This document shows positions 1 to 10,379 of a stretch of 64,000 nt of DNA, piece after piece (position 1 is the stretch's first letter; every line of letters starts with the position of its first letter). The DNA lies in the NCBI GenBank assembly GCA_949825065.1, contig OX463848.1, positions 31,187,502 to 31,251,501 on the forward strand. Direction: 5' to 3'. Below the pieces are notes generated by a model. That model made no database searches, was not told the DNA's origin, and saw nothing but the letters and a program-made list of their open reading frames with translations. The stretch is from Odontocerum albicorne (Eukaryota > Arthropoda > Insecta > Trichoptera > Odontoceridae). The position numbers were made by a program, and so were the translations under genes.

Positions 1-506
1 AAAAATATCCAATTAACATCTCATCAGACATACAACAAAGGCGAACGAAACTTTTAATTCCAAGAAGGTGGCGACGGCTTCTTGGGGGAGGGAATTTTGG
101 AGTGTTTTTTTTTTCGTCGGAAAACTTTCCGTTTGAAAGGCGATCTTTTATTTAATCTTGAAAGGTAAGAGTTTCTGTATCGAATGGCAGAGACGGTACC
201 AGTAAATGAAAGGACCAGCTATCAAATATTTTAGTTTTTTTCACAATTTTTTTTCTCATTATATAACTATCGAGATCTATCCGGAACGTTCTGGAAATGT
301 CTGTGGTAAAAAATATATAAATAAAATCTTAAAACACATCACCCAAATAACATATTATATCGACAATAATAATTAAATAATTCTGATTTGTTAAAAGAGA
401 TGAAACACTATTTTAATTTTTATACATAAAATGAGTTAGTTATACCACTATTACTAACTATAACGATTACGAAACCTGTAAAAAAAATTATGTGGTGAGC
501 CTTAAG
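1..506. other. A+T-rich stretch, nothing recognised
   Basis: No open frame of note, repeat or mobile-element motif was seen before the tandem array that follows. Confidence 0.5.
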
Positions 507-757
507 CTTTTTGATATTTCAAAAGTTCTATATTCACCTAACGTTTTGATATTTCAAAAGTTCTATATTCACCTAACGTTTTGATATTTCAAAAGTTCTA
601 TATTCACCTAACGTTTTGGTATTTCAAAAGTTCTATATTCACCTAACGTTTTGATATTTCAAAAGTTCTATATTCACCTAACGTTTTGATATTTCAAAAG
701 TTCTATATTCACCTAACGTTTTGATATTTCAAAAGTTCTATATTCGTTTAACGTTTT
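507..757. repeat. 35-bp tandem array, about 7 copies
   Basis: The unit holds GATATTTCAAAAGTTCTA followed by TATTCACCTAACG. The GATATTTC word recurs at 513, 548, 583, 618, 653, 688 and 723, exactly 35 bp apart. Copies are nearly identical; one has GGTATTTC and the last diverges (TATTCGTTTAACG). Confidence 0.97.
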
Positions 758-879
758 GTAATAAAAAGTTTCAATTCTCAACATCTTTCAATTTCTAAGC
801 GACATATTTTTTTTGTAAGTATCAATTTTATCGAGCTTACAAAAATGCTTAAACCAGGTACGAATACGACATTGCATTA

Positions 880-1094
880 TTGTATTGTATAACACTGTCG
901 TTGTATACATGACGACGTGGCGGGCTTATTACCATGTGGTAATATCTGCCAACGGATCAGAAAAATGTATAAGAGACTTTAAGTGAAAACCAGATTAGAA
1001 TCATTAAAAAAAATCTGGGTTCCAGCGGAAATCGAGCCCACAACCTCTGAGTTGGGAGACGCGTCTTACTAACAAGGACACGGAGGTCGTCATA
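880..1094 (-). mobile_element. tRNA-derived SINE, full-length type
   Basis: Read on the minus strand it has a tRNA-like head (CCTCCGTGTCC, then TTAGTAAGACGCG as box A region, then GGGCTCGATTTCCGC as box B), the link GGAACCCAGATT, a middle part ending CTGGTTTTCACTTAAAG, and the 3' tail ATTACCACATGGTAATAAGC. The same order is seen in about a dozen other places in the window. Box B has drifted from GGTTCAAATCC, so transcription from this copy is doubtful. Confidence 0.85.
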
Positions 1095-1589
1095 GGTATA
1101 AATAAAAGTAGATGGGAGATGAAATATGTTTACATGTAAAGTTTATGAACAGGCTGAGACTTTTTTAATTAATGGAATATTTAATAAATACAACAATGAA
1201 CCCTTTGAAAGCTATAACGCCCCCTTAAAAATCTGTATGCTTAACGCTCCGATTAAATTAAATTCTCTCTCGTCGGGAATCGTTGGCCATAATTATGTAG
1301 ATTGACAGTAAAATCATGCAATAGTTGATTGTTCATATGCTTAAACGGATTAAAAAAAAATCGAATTATTGCTTGATAATTTGTTTAAAAACCAATTGAA
1401 TGTTAACGACGACCATTCAAATATTTATTTTGTTCACTGACCCCATTTCGAGATCAACTTCAAAATTGAATCCATCAGTTTCCCGTTCCTGATCGAAATA
1501 CAATTTAGTCCCAAAACATATACGAGCAATTCATGCGTAAATGTTGACAGAACGGATGTATAAATGCCGGCCAAAAGACTGAACACTTA
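1095..1589. other. Nothing recognised
   Basis: A+T-rich spacer between the SINE and the LINE-D 3' end. No repeat or open frame identified; the 5' limit of the LINE is uncertain, so part of this may belong to it. Confidence 0.4.
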
Positions 1590-2182
1590 TTTTGGCCAAA
1601 AGCATACTATTTTTTAGCACCTAGGATGCATAACGCGTTACCAGATGAGTTGAGGTCATTTACTATTTTAAAGCTCAAATACACATTGAAGGAGGCTCCT
1701 TTCTCAGGGAAATGTTGAATCTGCGAGAACGTTATTGAACATTGAGAAATATGTAATGGCGGGGATCTTATTTTCCATGGGTTGTTGCGTTCAAACGAAG
1801 AATTCTAAGTATCTCTATATGTTATTATATACCAATTTGAGTGGGGTTATTGTTTACACGTATAGTATCTAGCTATTGCAGTGTTTTGAAATTTGGATCC
1901 TTAAATTATAAAAGTGTAAATCTCAACTATATTTAGATATTGCTTTTTTTATTTAACTTGTATTTTCAGCTATGAGAGAATTTATTTTACACATGTTGAC
2001 TTAAAACAGAAATTATTAGATAGTCAGTCAGCATGTCCACGGTATCTGAACATAGTATGTTAAATAAGTATGATGGGAATATGTTATTTTCTAGATAATT
2101 GAAATGTATGTTTTTAAACTCTTGCTATGTTGTTATTGTATCTTTCCTTGTGTAAAATAAATAAGAATAAAAATAAAAAAAT
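1590..2182 (+). mobile_element. LINE-D fragment: end of reverse-transcriptase ORF plus 3' UTR
   Basis: From about 1615 one frame reads APRMHNALPDELRSF followed by a basic stretch LKLKYTLKEAPFS, then a stop near 1715. The pattern APR-x-NxLPxELR with a following FKxxLK-like helix is typical of the last residues of Jockey/R1-type LINE polymerases. About 450 bp of non-coding sequence follows and ends in an A-rich tail (AATAAGAATAAAAATAAAA) near 2182. Only the last 35-45 codons survive; no catalytic motif is present. Clade assignment is inferred. Confidence 0.65.
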
Positions 2183-2275
2183 TAAACGACTAACAGATTT
2201 TTTTTCTTATTGCGAAATTCTTGCTCTCGATTATTAAAAAACAGCTCGATTATTAAAAAATATTTTTATCTTACA

Positions 2276-2700
2276 CACATACATACCGATACGTCATTTC
2301 TCTTGGAATAGGCAAAGACGACAGTGCTCTGTATTTTCCTATCACGAAATACTTTTTCCTTCTCCACATTCAGATATCTCTCCATATAGTTTCTTCATTT
2401 TGGTTTCCAATTATAGCTTGTGTTTAATATTTCTTTCGACCTTTTCGTTGTTTGAGAATATATTTTTAATAAGTAGGAATCTCCGACTCGTTCTACACTT
2501 ATACGAGTAGTTCACTCAAATATCGCATCTACTTCCCTTTTACCGTTTTCGAATACCATGAATTTAGATTTTGCAATATTAATACTCAGGTCTTTATCTT
2601 AACATTTTACTTAAAAGTCACTAATCATACGTTGCAATCAATTTCCATTTTCCTGTAATATTTCCATGTCATCAACATACATTCCCGTTCGACATTTAAA
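2276..2700 (-). mobile_element. LINE-A fragment with YVDD reverse-transcriptase motif
   Basis: On the minus strand the codons at 2679-2668 read YVDD, the catalytic metal-binding box of LINE reverse transcriptases, followed by MEILQENGN, then KDLSINIAKSKFMVFENG and REVDAIFE, a usual palm-to-thumb order. Further on (about 2350-2276) it jumps to the family's C-terminus (VFRDRK then VVFAYSKRND). The fingers and N-terminal endonuclease are missing, and part between thumb and C-terminus appears deleted. Stops interrupt the frame, so it is dead. Confidence 0.7.
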
Positions 2701-2760
2701 TGTCACCCAATGATCTCAAGAGATCTTAAACACGCATTTTACTTAATTATATTCAATATT

Positions 2761-3420
2761 AAACTATGATTTAATTTTTATAGTTCAATGTCGAAAAAGA
2801 AAACATGGAGCAGTTCTGGGAAAACTGTTGGATCCCGATCCCGTGTTTTCACGTGATCGATGCCTCTTCCAAAATAGAACATACGAGTACTCGTATTACT
2901 GTCAACTAGTCAATATTTTTTGAAACAATTCAACCTTTTAACAGCAGTCTCCAGATTTCTGATTCTAATATGGACAGTACCTTAGATAGTGAAAATATGC
3001 AATAAAGCGTCAGATCTTGAAGTTTTTCACATAAGAAAAATGAATTTATAAGATCCTCCAAACAGGTTATCAATTGACGTGTCTAAACATGTGTTATATA
3101 TATTCCATCAATTGACAAAAAAGGAAATCCCTGCAGAACTTGAAATGTATGTGCTAAGGATAAAAGGAGAAATGAGACGCGGTGTACACGTGTAAGGAGT
3201 GTGATGTAGTTCTTCACAAGTGAGAATTTCAGCAGAATTAGCATACTTGACTAAATTATGCTTGACTGAATTAAGGTCTTTCAAATGACTTTTTATGTCG
3301 GTAGCCTTCTGACAATATAAGAACATAACAAGTCTACATCCGATAGGCCTAGAATTCTCAGGATAAGGAAGCCTTTTTGCTTAACTGACGTCTAAGTGAT
3401 TCCCACTCGGCTAGTTTGTA
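2761..3420. other. Nothing recognised
   Basis: Unassigned A+T-rich DNA. It holds the self-overlapping word TACGAGTACTCGTA near 2882. The short frame at 3108-3326 on the minus strand has no recognisable family. Confidence 0.4.
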
Positions 3421-3424
3421 ACAT

Positions 3425-3530
3425 TTCCGTGGACTAGTAGTTGAGATGCCTGTCTACTGACTCAGGAGTTGCGGGTTTAATTTTCGTTAGTATCAATTTT
3501 TTTCAAAAAAAAGTTTCAATCTGATGTTTA
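3425..3530 (+). mobile_element. tRNA-derived SINE head, 3' part lost
   Basis: TCCGTGGACTAGTAGTTGAG matches the box A side and GTTGCGGGTTTAATTTTCG the box B side of the SINE family. The link to the usual middle part is replaced by a T/A-rich run, so the copy is truncated or degraded. Confidence 0.65.
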
Positions 3531-3552
3531 CTTAAGAATTTACAAAAAATCT

Positions 3553-4170
3553 ATTTTGTAATTTGTTTAGTCCAACACTGTTTGTTCATTCTACTTTATA
3601 TAACGGTATAACCCTACCGGTTCCAAGGTTTTCACTTCATTATCAGGGGAGCACAAACAAGACTGAATTTCGGGAGAATGAGGTTAAAACCTTGAAACTA
3701 GTAAGGTTATATAAAGTAAAATAAAGAGTGTTGAACTTGTAGCGACCGTGCGTGCGGTCACTGAACCCACTGAGGCGACCCTTGGCCGCTCGGTCATTGA
3801 ACTCGCACTGTATGGAATGCGAGACAGCACCGGGCGAAGGTCGCCCGCGCGGTCATTGAACTCACTAGTAGCGAACAGCGAGAGCGAGACACCGATATAT
3901 ATCTTGCCTCTCCTGCAGACCGTAGTATGAAATGTATATAGAAAATGCAACAATAACCATGTGTCCGGCGAAGCGAGATAGCGACATGTTCTGCGCCGTT
4001 CTACACATTATAAATACAGACGCTTACAATAAACTTTCTATCTTTACTTATCTCGATCTCAACGACTTTTATTCAAACAACCTCATCCTTCTATGCGAAA
4101 CCCAAGTCCCTAAAAACTAAACAAATTGAAATGTCTTTAAACGTCCACAATGTTAATGCTTTCACTATAA
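3553..4170. mobile_element. Penelope-derived inverted composite (split by an LTR)
   Basis: Two inverted arms face each other. The left arm contains AACACTGTTTGTTC, then ACGGTATAACCCTACCGG, then TTCACTTCATTATCAGGGG. The right arm repeats this inverted (AAAACCTTGAAACTAG to TTATATAAAGTAAAATAAA). The right arm resumes at 4119 with AAATTGAAATGTCTTTAAAC and TCCACAATGTTAATGC, a flank also present beside the composites at 12.4 and 30.7 kb. The arm matches the 3' terminus of the Penelope-like insertion at 38.3 kb. The right arm is interrupted by the probable solo LTR. Confidence 0.75.
3738..4114 (+). mobile_element. Probable solo LTR of an LTR retrotransposon
   Basis: A G+C-rich block of about 377 bp begins TGTAGCGACCGTGCG and is flanked by AACT on both sides (3734-3737 and 4115-4118), consistent with a 4-bp target duplication. 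Removing the block restores the flanking inverted composite as seen in its other copies. Inside are three copies of a GCGGTCATTGAACTC-like word (about 3753, 3790 and 3850), a TATATAT run near 3895 and AATAAA near 4028, as expected for LTR promoter and polyadenylation signals. The 3' end (CCCTAAA) is not the classical CA, so the exact border is tentative. No internal retroviral-type coding region is present. Confidence 0.6.
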
Positions 4171-4700
4171 AAACCACACAAACATATTTTTGGTTTGTTA
4201 GAAGAGATTGATAATAAACTTGCCAGATTATACTGTATACAACGAAAGTATACAATACAATATACACGTATGTAATTATGATGAATATTGTATCGTAGTT
4301 GGCACAACGTTTGATTTAGATTCGAAGTAATAAATTTGATTTCCGATGATTTCAGACAACAAAGGCTGTTTTTCACGTAAGATTTTTAGACGTCTTTGTA
4401 GTAGTTTTAACGTAATGCTATGTGGTATAAATCCGACACGTTTTATTATAATAGAGGTACTGGGCCGGACTTGAATTTCATCAGCAGTAAAACAACTTAA
4501 ATAATTGTGGCTGTTTTACGTCAGACCTATAGCTGACGGGCGATTACCTAAAAACGTTCTTTACTGCAAGTTATGATATGCCGAGAGATCTTACGAGCTC
4601 TAGCGTCTACGTTATAGGGACGCGTGTAAGAAAAAAACAACAAGTCTTTTCACGTAGATGGCCGACTGGACAAGTTTAATAAGGACAGTTTTCTGTGAAA
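4171..4700. other. Nothing recognised
   Basis: A+T-rich unassigned sequence; short frames only. Confidence 0.4.
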
Positions 4701-4724
4701 GATAATGCTTGAACAATTATTTAG

Positions 4725-4935
4725 TTCTTCGGTCGCATTTCGCTGTCACTAGTAATGTGGAGGACTGCGAGAGCAGAATTAGACAACATATACGCTGGAG
4801 CAACCCTATAAAAAGTTACTGGTCTACCTTTACCACAGGCTCTGCGAACATCGAAATGCCAGGAGGATTGGAGAAGATTATGCGCAATTGATAGCAGTCC
4901 AATGTGGGTCATGTTCCTCAGTATTGAGTTCATGA
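4725..4935 (+). mobile_element. LINE-C fragment, C-terminal coding remnant
   Basis: One frame reads TSNVEDCESRIRQHIRW, matching GxVEGxRxRxxxxxRW of RTE-type LINE C-termini. After a frame change the downstream part reads ALRTSKCQEDWRRLC and SSPMWVMFLSIEF, which parallels the copy at 42.66-42.86 kb. Only the last 60-70 codons are represented, with at least one frameshift. Confidence 0.5.
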
Positions 4936-5560
4936 CGCAGAAGAGAAAATATAATACTTTAGCAAAATAAAGAGGATGATTATGGGATGTGGTTATATGG
5001 TTTTAGACTGATGAGATAATTGGCTGAAGTGTTCTGAGTACTAAGTGGTTTTGTGTGTTATTTTTCTTTTGTATGGTTGAAGTTCTTCCTATATCTAGGA
5101 AAAGCTTTCCACAATTTTTCAGTATTAGAGTCACTTCTAATGAAACAGTAATAAATATGTTTATGAATAATGTGGGCCATAGTTTGAGGAATACCACAGT
5201 TGCAAAGTGGAATTTTGTCAAACTCCACTTATGTTTTGAATATGCGAAGCGATCATGTCCACATTGCAATTCATTAAGTGTGCACAAAATATTTTCTTGG
5301 CAGGGAGTAATCTGATGGTAAATTTGTATGTTTGCCTGAATGTGTTCATTTATTACTTCAATGTTTCACTTTCCTTTTCTTTCTCACACATAATCTACCT
5401 GCTATTGCGGCCAGTGATTTTTTAATTCTTTTTTCAGCATCGTCGTGAATTGAATTCAAAACCTTCAGGGTAAAAGACAAGCATCTTACGAACTAATCCA
5501 TAAATGTCGTTTAAATATGCTTATATAATCACGCTGATGAAAATCCTCTCGAAAAGTTTT
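4936..5560. other. Unassigned; frames open on both strands
   Basis: Between 5003 and 5315 both strands are open (94 codons minus, 86 codons plus). Neither product has a motif that I recognise. Overlapping opposite frames of this length in A+T-rich DNA are weak evidence for a gene; it may be part of an unidentified repeat. Confidence 0.3.
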
Positions 5561-5568
5561 AAGGGTGG

Positions 5569-5585
5569 TCTCTCTCTCTCTCTCC
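5569..5585. repeat. (TC)n microsatellite
   Basis: A run of about eight TC dinucleotides. Confidence 0.9.
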
Positions 5586-5589
5586 TCCA

Positions 5590-6180
5590 ATAATGACCGT
5601 GAACTCCTATATATAAAAGGATGATCTTTAAGTATGATTGACGTAATCTATTTAAGAGTCAATAATGTTAAATTGGGTTTATTGTTATATTTAAATCAAC
5701 CACAAAACCGATCAGAGATTATACTTATTTTGGTCTGCGTTCTTCCAGTTTGTATTATGATTAGAATCTAAATAAAAAAGGTAGAAGGACGATACGGGCC
5801 ACTTTTTAAAGAAAAATAAAAATGTTTATTAAGAAAATGATAAAATGAGGAAACTTCGGCCTTTAAAAAATGTAGACTGAAAATTTTATCCGAGTACACA
5901 GAATACACACGACATGGTCGTTTCCTTGTTATGTTAATCTTATCCTCGTATTTTCCTCTTGTTTACCCACTTCTTCATTATTCCCATGTAGCCTAAAATA
6001 TAAAAACATTTGGAGAAGTTTACTATCTCATACGAAACTTTACAAAATTGCCCGTTCACCGATTTGCGTTGTAAATATAATATATTTATTATAAAAAAAA
6101 AACTTGCGGTCTTTTTAGGTAAATAAATAAATTCAAGTATTTTTTAAAGAAAAATTTATTTATGATTTTGTGCCCTTGTC
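5590..6180. other. Nothing recognised
   Basis: A+T-rich spacer. Confidence 0.4.
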
Positions 6181-6185
6181 TTTTA

Positions 6186-6760
6186 AATACGTATATACAT
6201 ACGTAACCTCATGCCATTTCTCAATCAGGGCAGACAGAAAGAATAGAGCGCTTGACTTCTGTATCTTGAAAATTATATTTCCTCTCTTCTACATCTCTAC
6301 ACTTTTTCATACAACTCCTACGATATCTGACTTCCCACGTTTCTTTTCGCAAAATATTCATTTGATCCAAGTATACTTTCCTTAGTCTTCTTTTACTACG
6401 CCATCACACTCATATTTGCACTGTATATTTGTTATATAAGTCTTTCTCCATTCATTCGTTCTACGTGCCCAAACCATAATAGAGTGCTCTTAATTATCTT
6501 AGTCAGCAGCCTTAAGTTCACATTAATCCCCTAATCACTTCATTCCGTATTCTGTATATTACTACCCCATGTATTTTTCTAAGAGCACGCATTTATAGTG
6601 CTTTTATTAGGCTATTTTTAGTTTTTTTCTACATCCACGTCTCACTTCCTTCCATCAAATATTATATTAAATACGGTTGTTGACTATCTTTTTAGCATAT
6701 TTTGATACTGTTCGGATCGAGTATATAGTTTAAGTATCTCATTGACTTTGTTTCCTATCA
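6186..6760 (-). mobile_element. LINE-A fragment, C-terminal part
   Basis: The minus strand carries the LINE-A 3' signature: a hydrophobic/basic region with GHVER-like context (AACGAATGAATGGAGAAAG region), a DQVN-like linker and a final segment reading toward CPD-rich codons before the CATACGTATGTATATAC end. The sequence is alignable by eye to the copies at 14.8, 23.6, 26.8 and 54.6 kb, which share CTTTCTTCATTCATTCGTTC-like plus-strand text. The frame is broken by several stops. Confidence 0.6.
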
Positions 6761-6799
6761 CTATGTGGATTATTTCTTAGCGAACATTTCAGAGGCCAT

Positions 6800-7940
6800 G
6801 CAATATAGAGGTTTTCTGAAGCATAGTTAGAAAGCATTATTATATGCCACATGAAATAATTTCCAGTGTGATTGGTTATATCTATTCAAATTACTTTTCT
6901 TCCGACTGCGACAATCGTGCATGGAAAAATTTGTAGCGAAGAAAGACTTGAGGTTCGATATTACAGGAGAAGAAAAATTACTCGTTTTGCAGTAAATATA
7001 CTTGTAAAGTTAAGGCCTGTAGTTTAAACATCTCAGCAAGTTACCAACACTTTCGCAGAAAACTTCGAATGCGGCAAAACTATCCTTTGACGCCAATTGA
7101 TTGGAGTAGCCCATCGATCCGAAGGTGTACAGATGTAAGGCTAAATGCGACAAAAAATTACAACAGGATGAAGTGCTAAGATTAAAGCCATAAAGTTTAT
7201 CATGAAAACTCACATGGCCAGAGAGAAATTGGGTAGTTCAAAAGTTTGGATACACCCACGGAGGTTGAGACGTGTCCTGATGTAAATAAAAAAATAAGGT
7301 CTATCTTACCACGGGGTATGACGACCATTAAACTGTCATCAATGTTTCATCTCAATCACTTCAACCCTTGATAAAAAAATAATGTTTTGATATAATATTT
7401 ATGGTAAAATAGCATCATACCGAGAGTCACTTTCAATTTGATAAACCTAACCATCATGGATAGCTTTAGTTTGTGTGTTCCGGATAATTATAATATATGA
7501 GACAACGCACTCACATATTGTTTTATTAATCTCTGTGCAGAACCAACCTGCTATTGAAAACTCCCGTAGGCAGAGCAATCACACTTTTCAACCGCATGCC
7601 CCTTTTTTTGTGTGAAAAAGACATCTAAATAAAGAGGTAATTAGCCACGAAACAAAATAAATAAAACAGTTAATAAAAAAAATAGTATTGTAGAGGATTA
7701 AAGTCAAAAATAAATGTCAATAAACCTGAAACGGATTGTATGCTGTGTGAGAATGTCATTTTCTAATGAGCTAACATGTAAACGTTTTTCATGTGTCGTT
7801 AATTCATTTAAGGGAAAACTATTACATTTACTGTGAATTTTCGATTTTATTGTTTGAATGTTTAAAATATACTCGTTTATATTCTTTTCGTGCTTTTTAA
7901 AGTAATTTTTCATACCTTAATTTGTTTTTTTTTTCAAATA
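6800..7940. other. Nothing recognised
   Basis: More than 1 kb of unassigned A+T-rich DNA with only short frames. Confidence 0.4.
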
Positions 7941-7946
7941 AACTTT

Positions 7947-8218
7947 CGTAACACTTGTCACATCTAATGCAACTAGGTTTCGTAACACTTGTCACATCTA
8001 ATGCAACTAGGTTTCGTAACACTTGTCACATCTAATGCAACTAGGTTTCGTAACACTTGTCACATCTAATGCAACTAGGTTTCGTAACACTTGTCACATC
8101 TAATGCAACTAGGTTTCGTAACACTTGTCACATCTAATGCAACTAGGTTTCGTAACACTTGTCACATCTAATGCAACTAGGTTTCGTAACACTTGTCCCA
8201 TCTAATGCAACTAGGTTT
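7947..8218. repeat. 34-bp tandem array, 8 copies
   Basis: The unit CGTAACACTTGTCACATC plus TAATGCAACTAGGTTT repeats at 7947, 7981, 8015, 8049, 8083, 8117, 8151 and 8185. Copies are practically identical (one CCCATC for CACATC), so the array is recent or homogenised. Confidence 0.97.
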
Positions 8219-8499
8219 TAAAATATTTTATTCATAATTTTAAAAATTATTGGAATTTATTTTTTAATAAAGTTTGAATTTTCTTTATTTTTACAGTTTT
8301 CTCATTATACGAATAAGGGAAACCTGCAATGTATAAATTATTATTTTAATAAAAATAAATGGACTTTAAATTGTATTATGAACTTGTCAAATATAGTACA
8401 CAGGAGTAAGTTATTTGTTTGTTCGTTTTATCCCTATTTCCTTTTGATCTATTAGATAGGAAAATTGAAAATGGTGGGATTTTCGTTACTTTTATTATG

Positions 8500-8760
8500 T
8501 CACTGTTGCTGCTCTATTGGAATTCCTCTTGAGACGGGAGACGGGAGACGGAAGGCGAGAGGTCGAGGAGAGAAGCTGGGCTCGAGTGGAGTATTTACAT
8601 ACAGCGGATTGGTAATAAATCGAAGGTACACTCTGGCGGCCGAGGGTACTCGCTTCTCTCTGTGTCAGGTATTGAATACTTCGTCTTATATTCCTATGGG
8701 AAGTAACTCCGAGTATCTCTGTCGGGCAGTGAGTTATTGATTCATTGGCAGATAAATTAT
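8500..8760. other. G+C-rich block, LTR-like, unresolved
   Basis: This block stands out from its surroundings in base composition. It has a short direct repeat GAGACGGGAGACGGGAGACGG. On the minus strand there is a TATAAGACG TATA-like element, reminiscent of an LTR promoter. No flanking duplication was found. The plus-strand frame 8465-8740 starts with a leucine-rich stretch that could mimic a signal peptide, but no protein family is recognisable, and the minus strand is also open. Confidence 0.3.
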
Positions 8761-8911
8761 ACATGTATTTCTTCATCTTATTTTTCTTATATTATTGGTA
8801 TAAACATCGTTTTTCGATTGGAAGGCATTTATAAAGTCTTGATATTACTATCATATTCAAAGGACATCAATACATAGTAATTTCAAGATAATTTTATTAT
8901 TGAAATACTGA

Positions 8912-8969
8912 AATGCAATTCATTTTACAATTGCAGCTATAATGCAATTCATTTTACAATTGCAGCTAT
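8912..8969. repeat. 29-bp direct duplication
   Basis: The word AATGCAATTCATTTTACAAT, followed by TGCAGCTAT, occurs twice head to tail with no mismatch. Confidence 0.95.
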
Positions 8970-9139
8970 TCACGAATTCTGAATACCAAGAAACTGTTCC
9001 TTTTGACACACAGTGTCTCGGGAGATATTTAAATTATTTTGGCAATAATATCAGTGTATCTTCTTAGTGAAAAAAAAAAACAGTGTTTGTATCAATGGTC
9101 GTTTTCAACATGAGTTTAGACCAATAATAATTTAAAAAA

Positions 9140-10140
9140 TGAATTATTTGAGAGATTGGAAGAGAAAGGTCTAAGAATGAATGTTACGAAATTGAAAGTC
9201 ACGGTTATCAAAAAGTATGAAATGAAAAGTAAATGCGATACATGTGTGAGCAATGAAAGTAAATGCGATATATGGGTGAACAATGAAAGTAAATGCGATA
9301 TATGGGTGAGCAATGAAAGTAAATGCGATATATGGGTGAACAATGAAAGTAAATGCGATATATGCGTGAGCGATGAAAGTAAATCCGATATATGAGTGAG
9401 CAATGAAAGTAAATGCGATATATGGGTGAGCAATGAAATTAAATGCGATATATTGGTGAGCAATGAAAGTTAATGGTATATATGGGTGATCAATGAAAGA
9501 TTAGACCAAATTAACGAATTCTTTTATTTAGACACGTTTTCTTAGATGATAGAAGAGTTAGTTTCTCAGATGATAGAAGACATGTGGTGATAGGCAACAA
9601 AGTTAATATAGTAGGACACTAAAATACATATACTCGAACCTGACTATATCGAAATCTGCTAAGATAACAGTCAACAACATTATTTTAGTGCCAACTTGAT
9701 GTGTAAGAGGGAGGGAAGGGGAGGGGGATGGTGGAAAAATACTGAAGGGAGGCTAATAAATGCGTGCAAAGAGAATACATGGGGTGAAAATGAAGATGGA
9801 ATGAAGTGATTAGGGATGAATGTGAACTTAAGACAGGAGGTTGATGTATTAAATAAGATCAAGAAAAGCATTTGATAGTTTGGGCATGTGAAATGAATAC
9901 ACGAAGAAAGTCTAACAAAACACGTACAGTAAATGAGAGTAGAAAGGGTGGTAGAAGAAGCTCAAGGATAGTATGGTTGCATAAAGTCAATGCTATTTTG
10001 AAAGGACATGTAAAATCTACGAGAATCGTTGGAGTTGTATGAAAAGGAGGATGGATTTAGAAAAGGCGAAATAAAAAAGTCAGGCGCTTTGTCCTTTCCG
10101 TCTACCCCAACAGGGAAACAGCGTAATGCTTTGTATGTAT
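9140..10140 (+). mobile_element. LINE-A copy carrying a minisatellite
   Basis: The 5' part encodes ERLEEKGLRMNVTKLKVTV, the thumb region of LINE reverse transcriptases (GLxxNVxKTKVM pattern). After the minisatellite, NERLDQINEFFYLDTFS and SQMIED correspond to EQVNEFxYLGSIFSDDGR. The rest runs through a GHVER-like region (about 9880), a linker and a C-terminus reading KKSGALSFPSTPTGKQ. The 3' end is close to the TATGTATGTA run at 10135. The YxDD region is absent and several stops break the frame. Confidence 0.75.
9216..9500 (+). repeat. 30-bp minisatellite inside LINE-A
   Basis: About nine units of AATGAAAGTAAATGCGATAT plus ATGGGTGAGC. Thirty bases are ten codons, and the first six or so units stay in frame with the upstream LINE coding sequence (peptide NESKCDIWVS repeated). 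The related LINE-A copy at 39.36 kb has a single unit (AAATGCGATACATGAGTGAT), so the array grew by local duplication of a LINE coding segment. Confidence 0.92.
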
Positions 10141-10204
10141 GTAACATGAATTACCAAAAATTTCTGCTGATTATTTTTAACAATTATATTTCTTCCCTTT
10201 ATCC

Positions 10205-10290
10205 AGTGCCTACCTCCATAACTTAGTTGGTAAGACGCTCGTCTTCCCCTCTGGGGTTTTAGATTCGATCCGCGATTTGTCCAAAAATGC
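10205..10290 (+). mobile_element. tRNA-like sequence, SINE family 2 head
   Basis: TAACTTAGTTGGTAAGACG resembles box A and D-loop of a tRNA, and TTTTAGATTCGATCCGCG resembles the T-arm/box B. It is related to the copy at 25.58 kb but lacks the GGAACCCAGATT link of the main SINE family. There is no clear acceptor stem, so I do not call it a functional tRNA. Confidence 0.5.
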
Positions 10291-10379
10291 ATCTCAAATA
10301 GCTTTTTCCACCGAAAGCCTTTTAACATATTATTATCTTCTCTCTTTCCATATATTCCAAAGTCTACCTTCAAGGCTTT

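Noticed and set aside
507..757. CRISPR array
   Set aside because: Units are contiguous without unique spacers, and the DNA is eukaryotic. The same holds for the other short-unit arrays.
3684..3953. Coding frames inside the G+C-rich block at 3.7-4.1 kb
   Set aside because: The block behaves as a solo LTR with a target duplication; frames on both strands lack any domain.
5003..5315. Overlapping frames of 94 (minus) and 86 (plus) codons as a gene
   Set aside because: Both strands open, no domain, no start context or splice signs; more likely chance or an unknown repeat.
8465..8740. Secreted protein with a leucine-rich signal peptide
   Set aside because: The hydrophobic start is short, the rest has no family, and the opposite strand is equally open.
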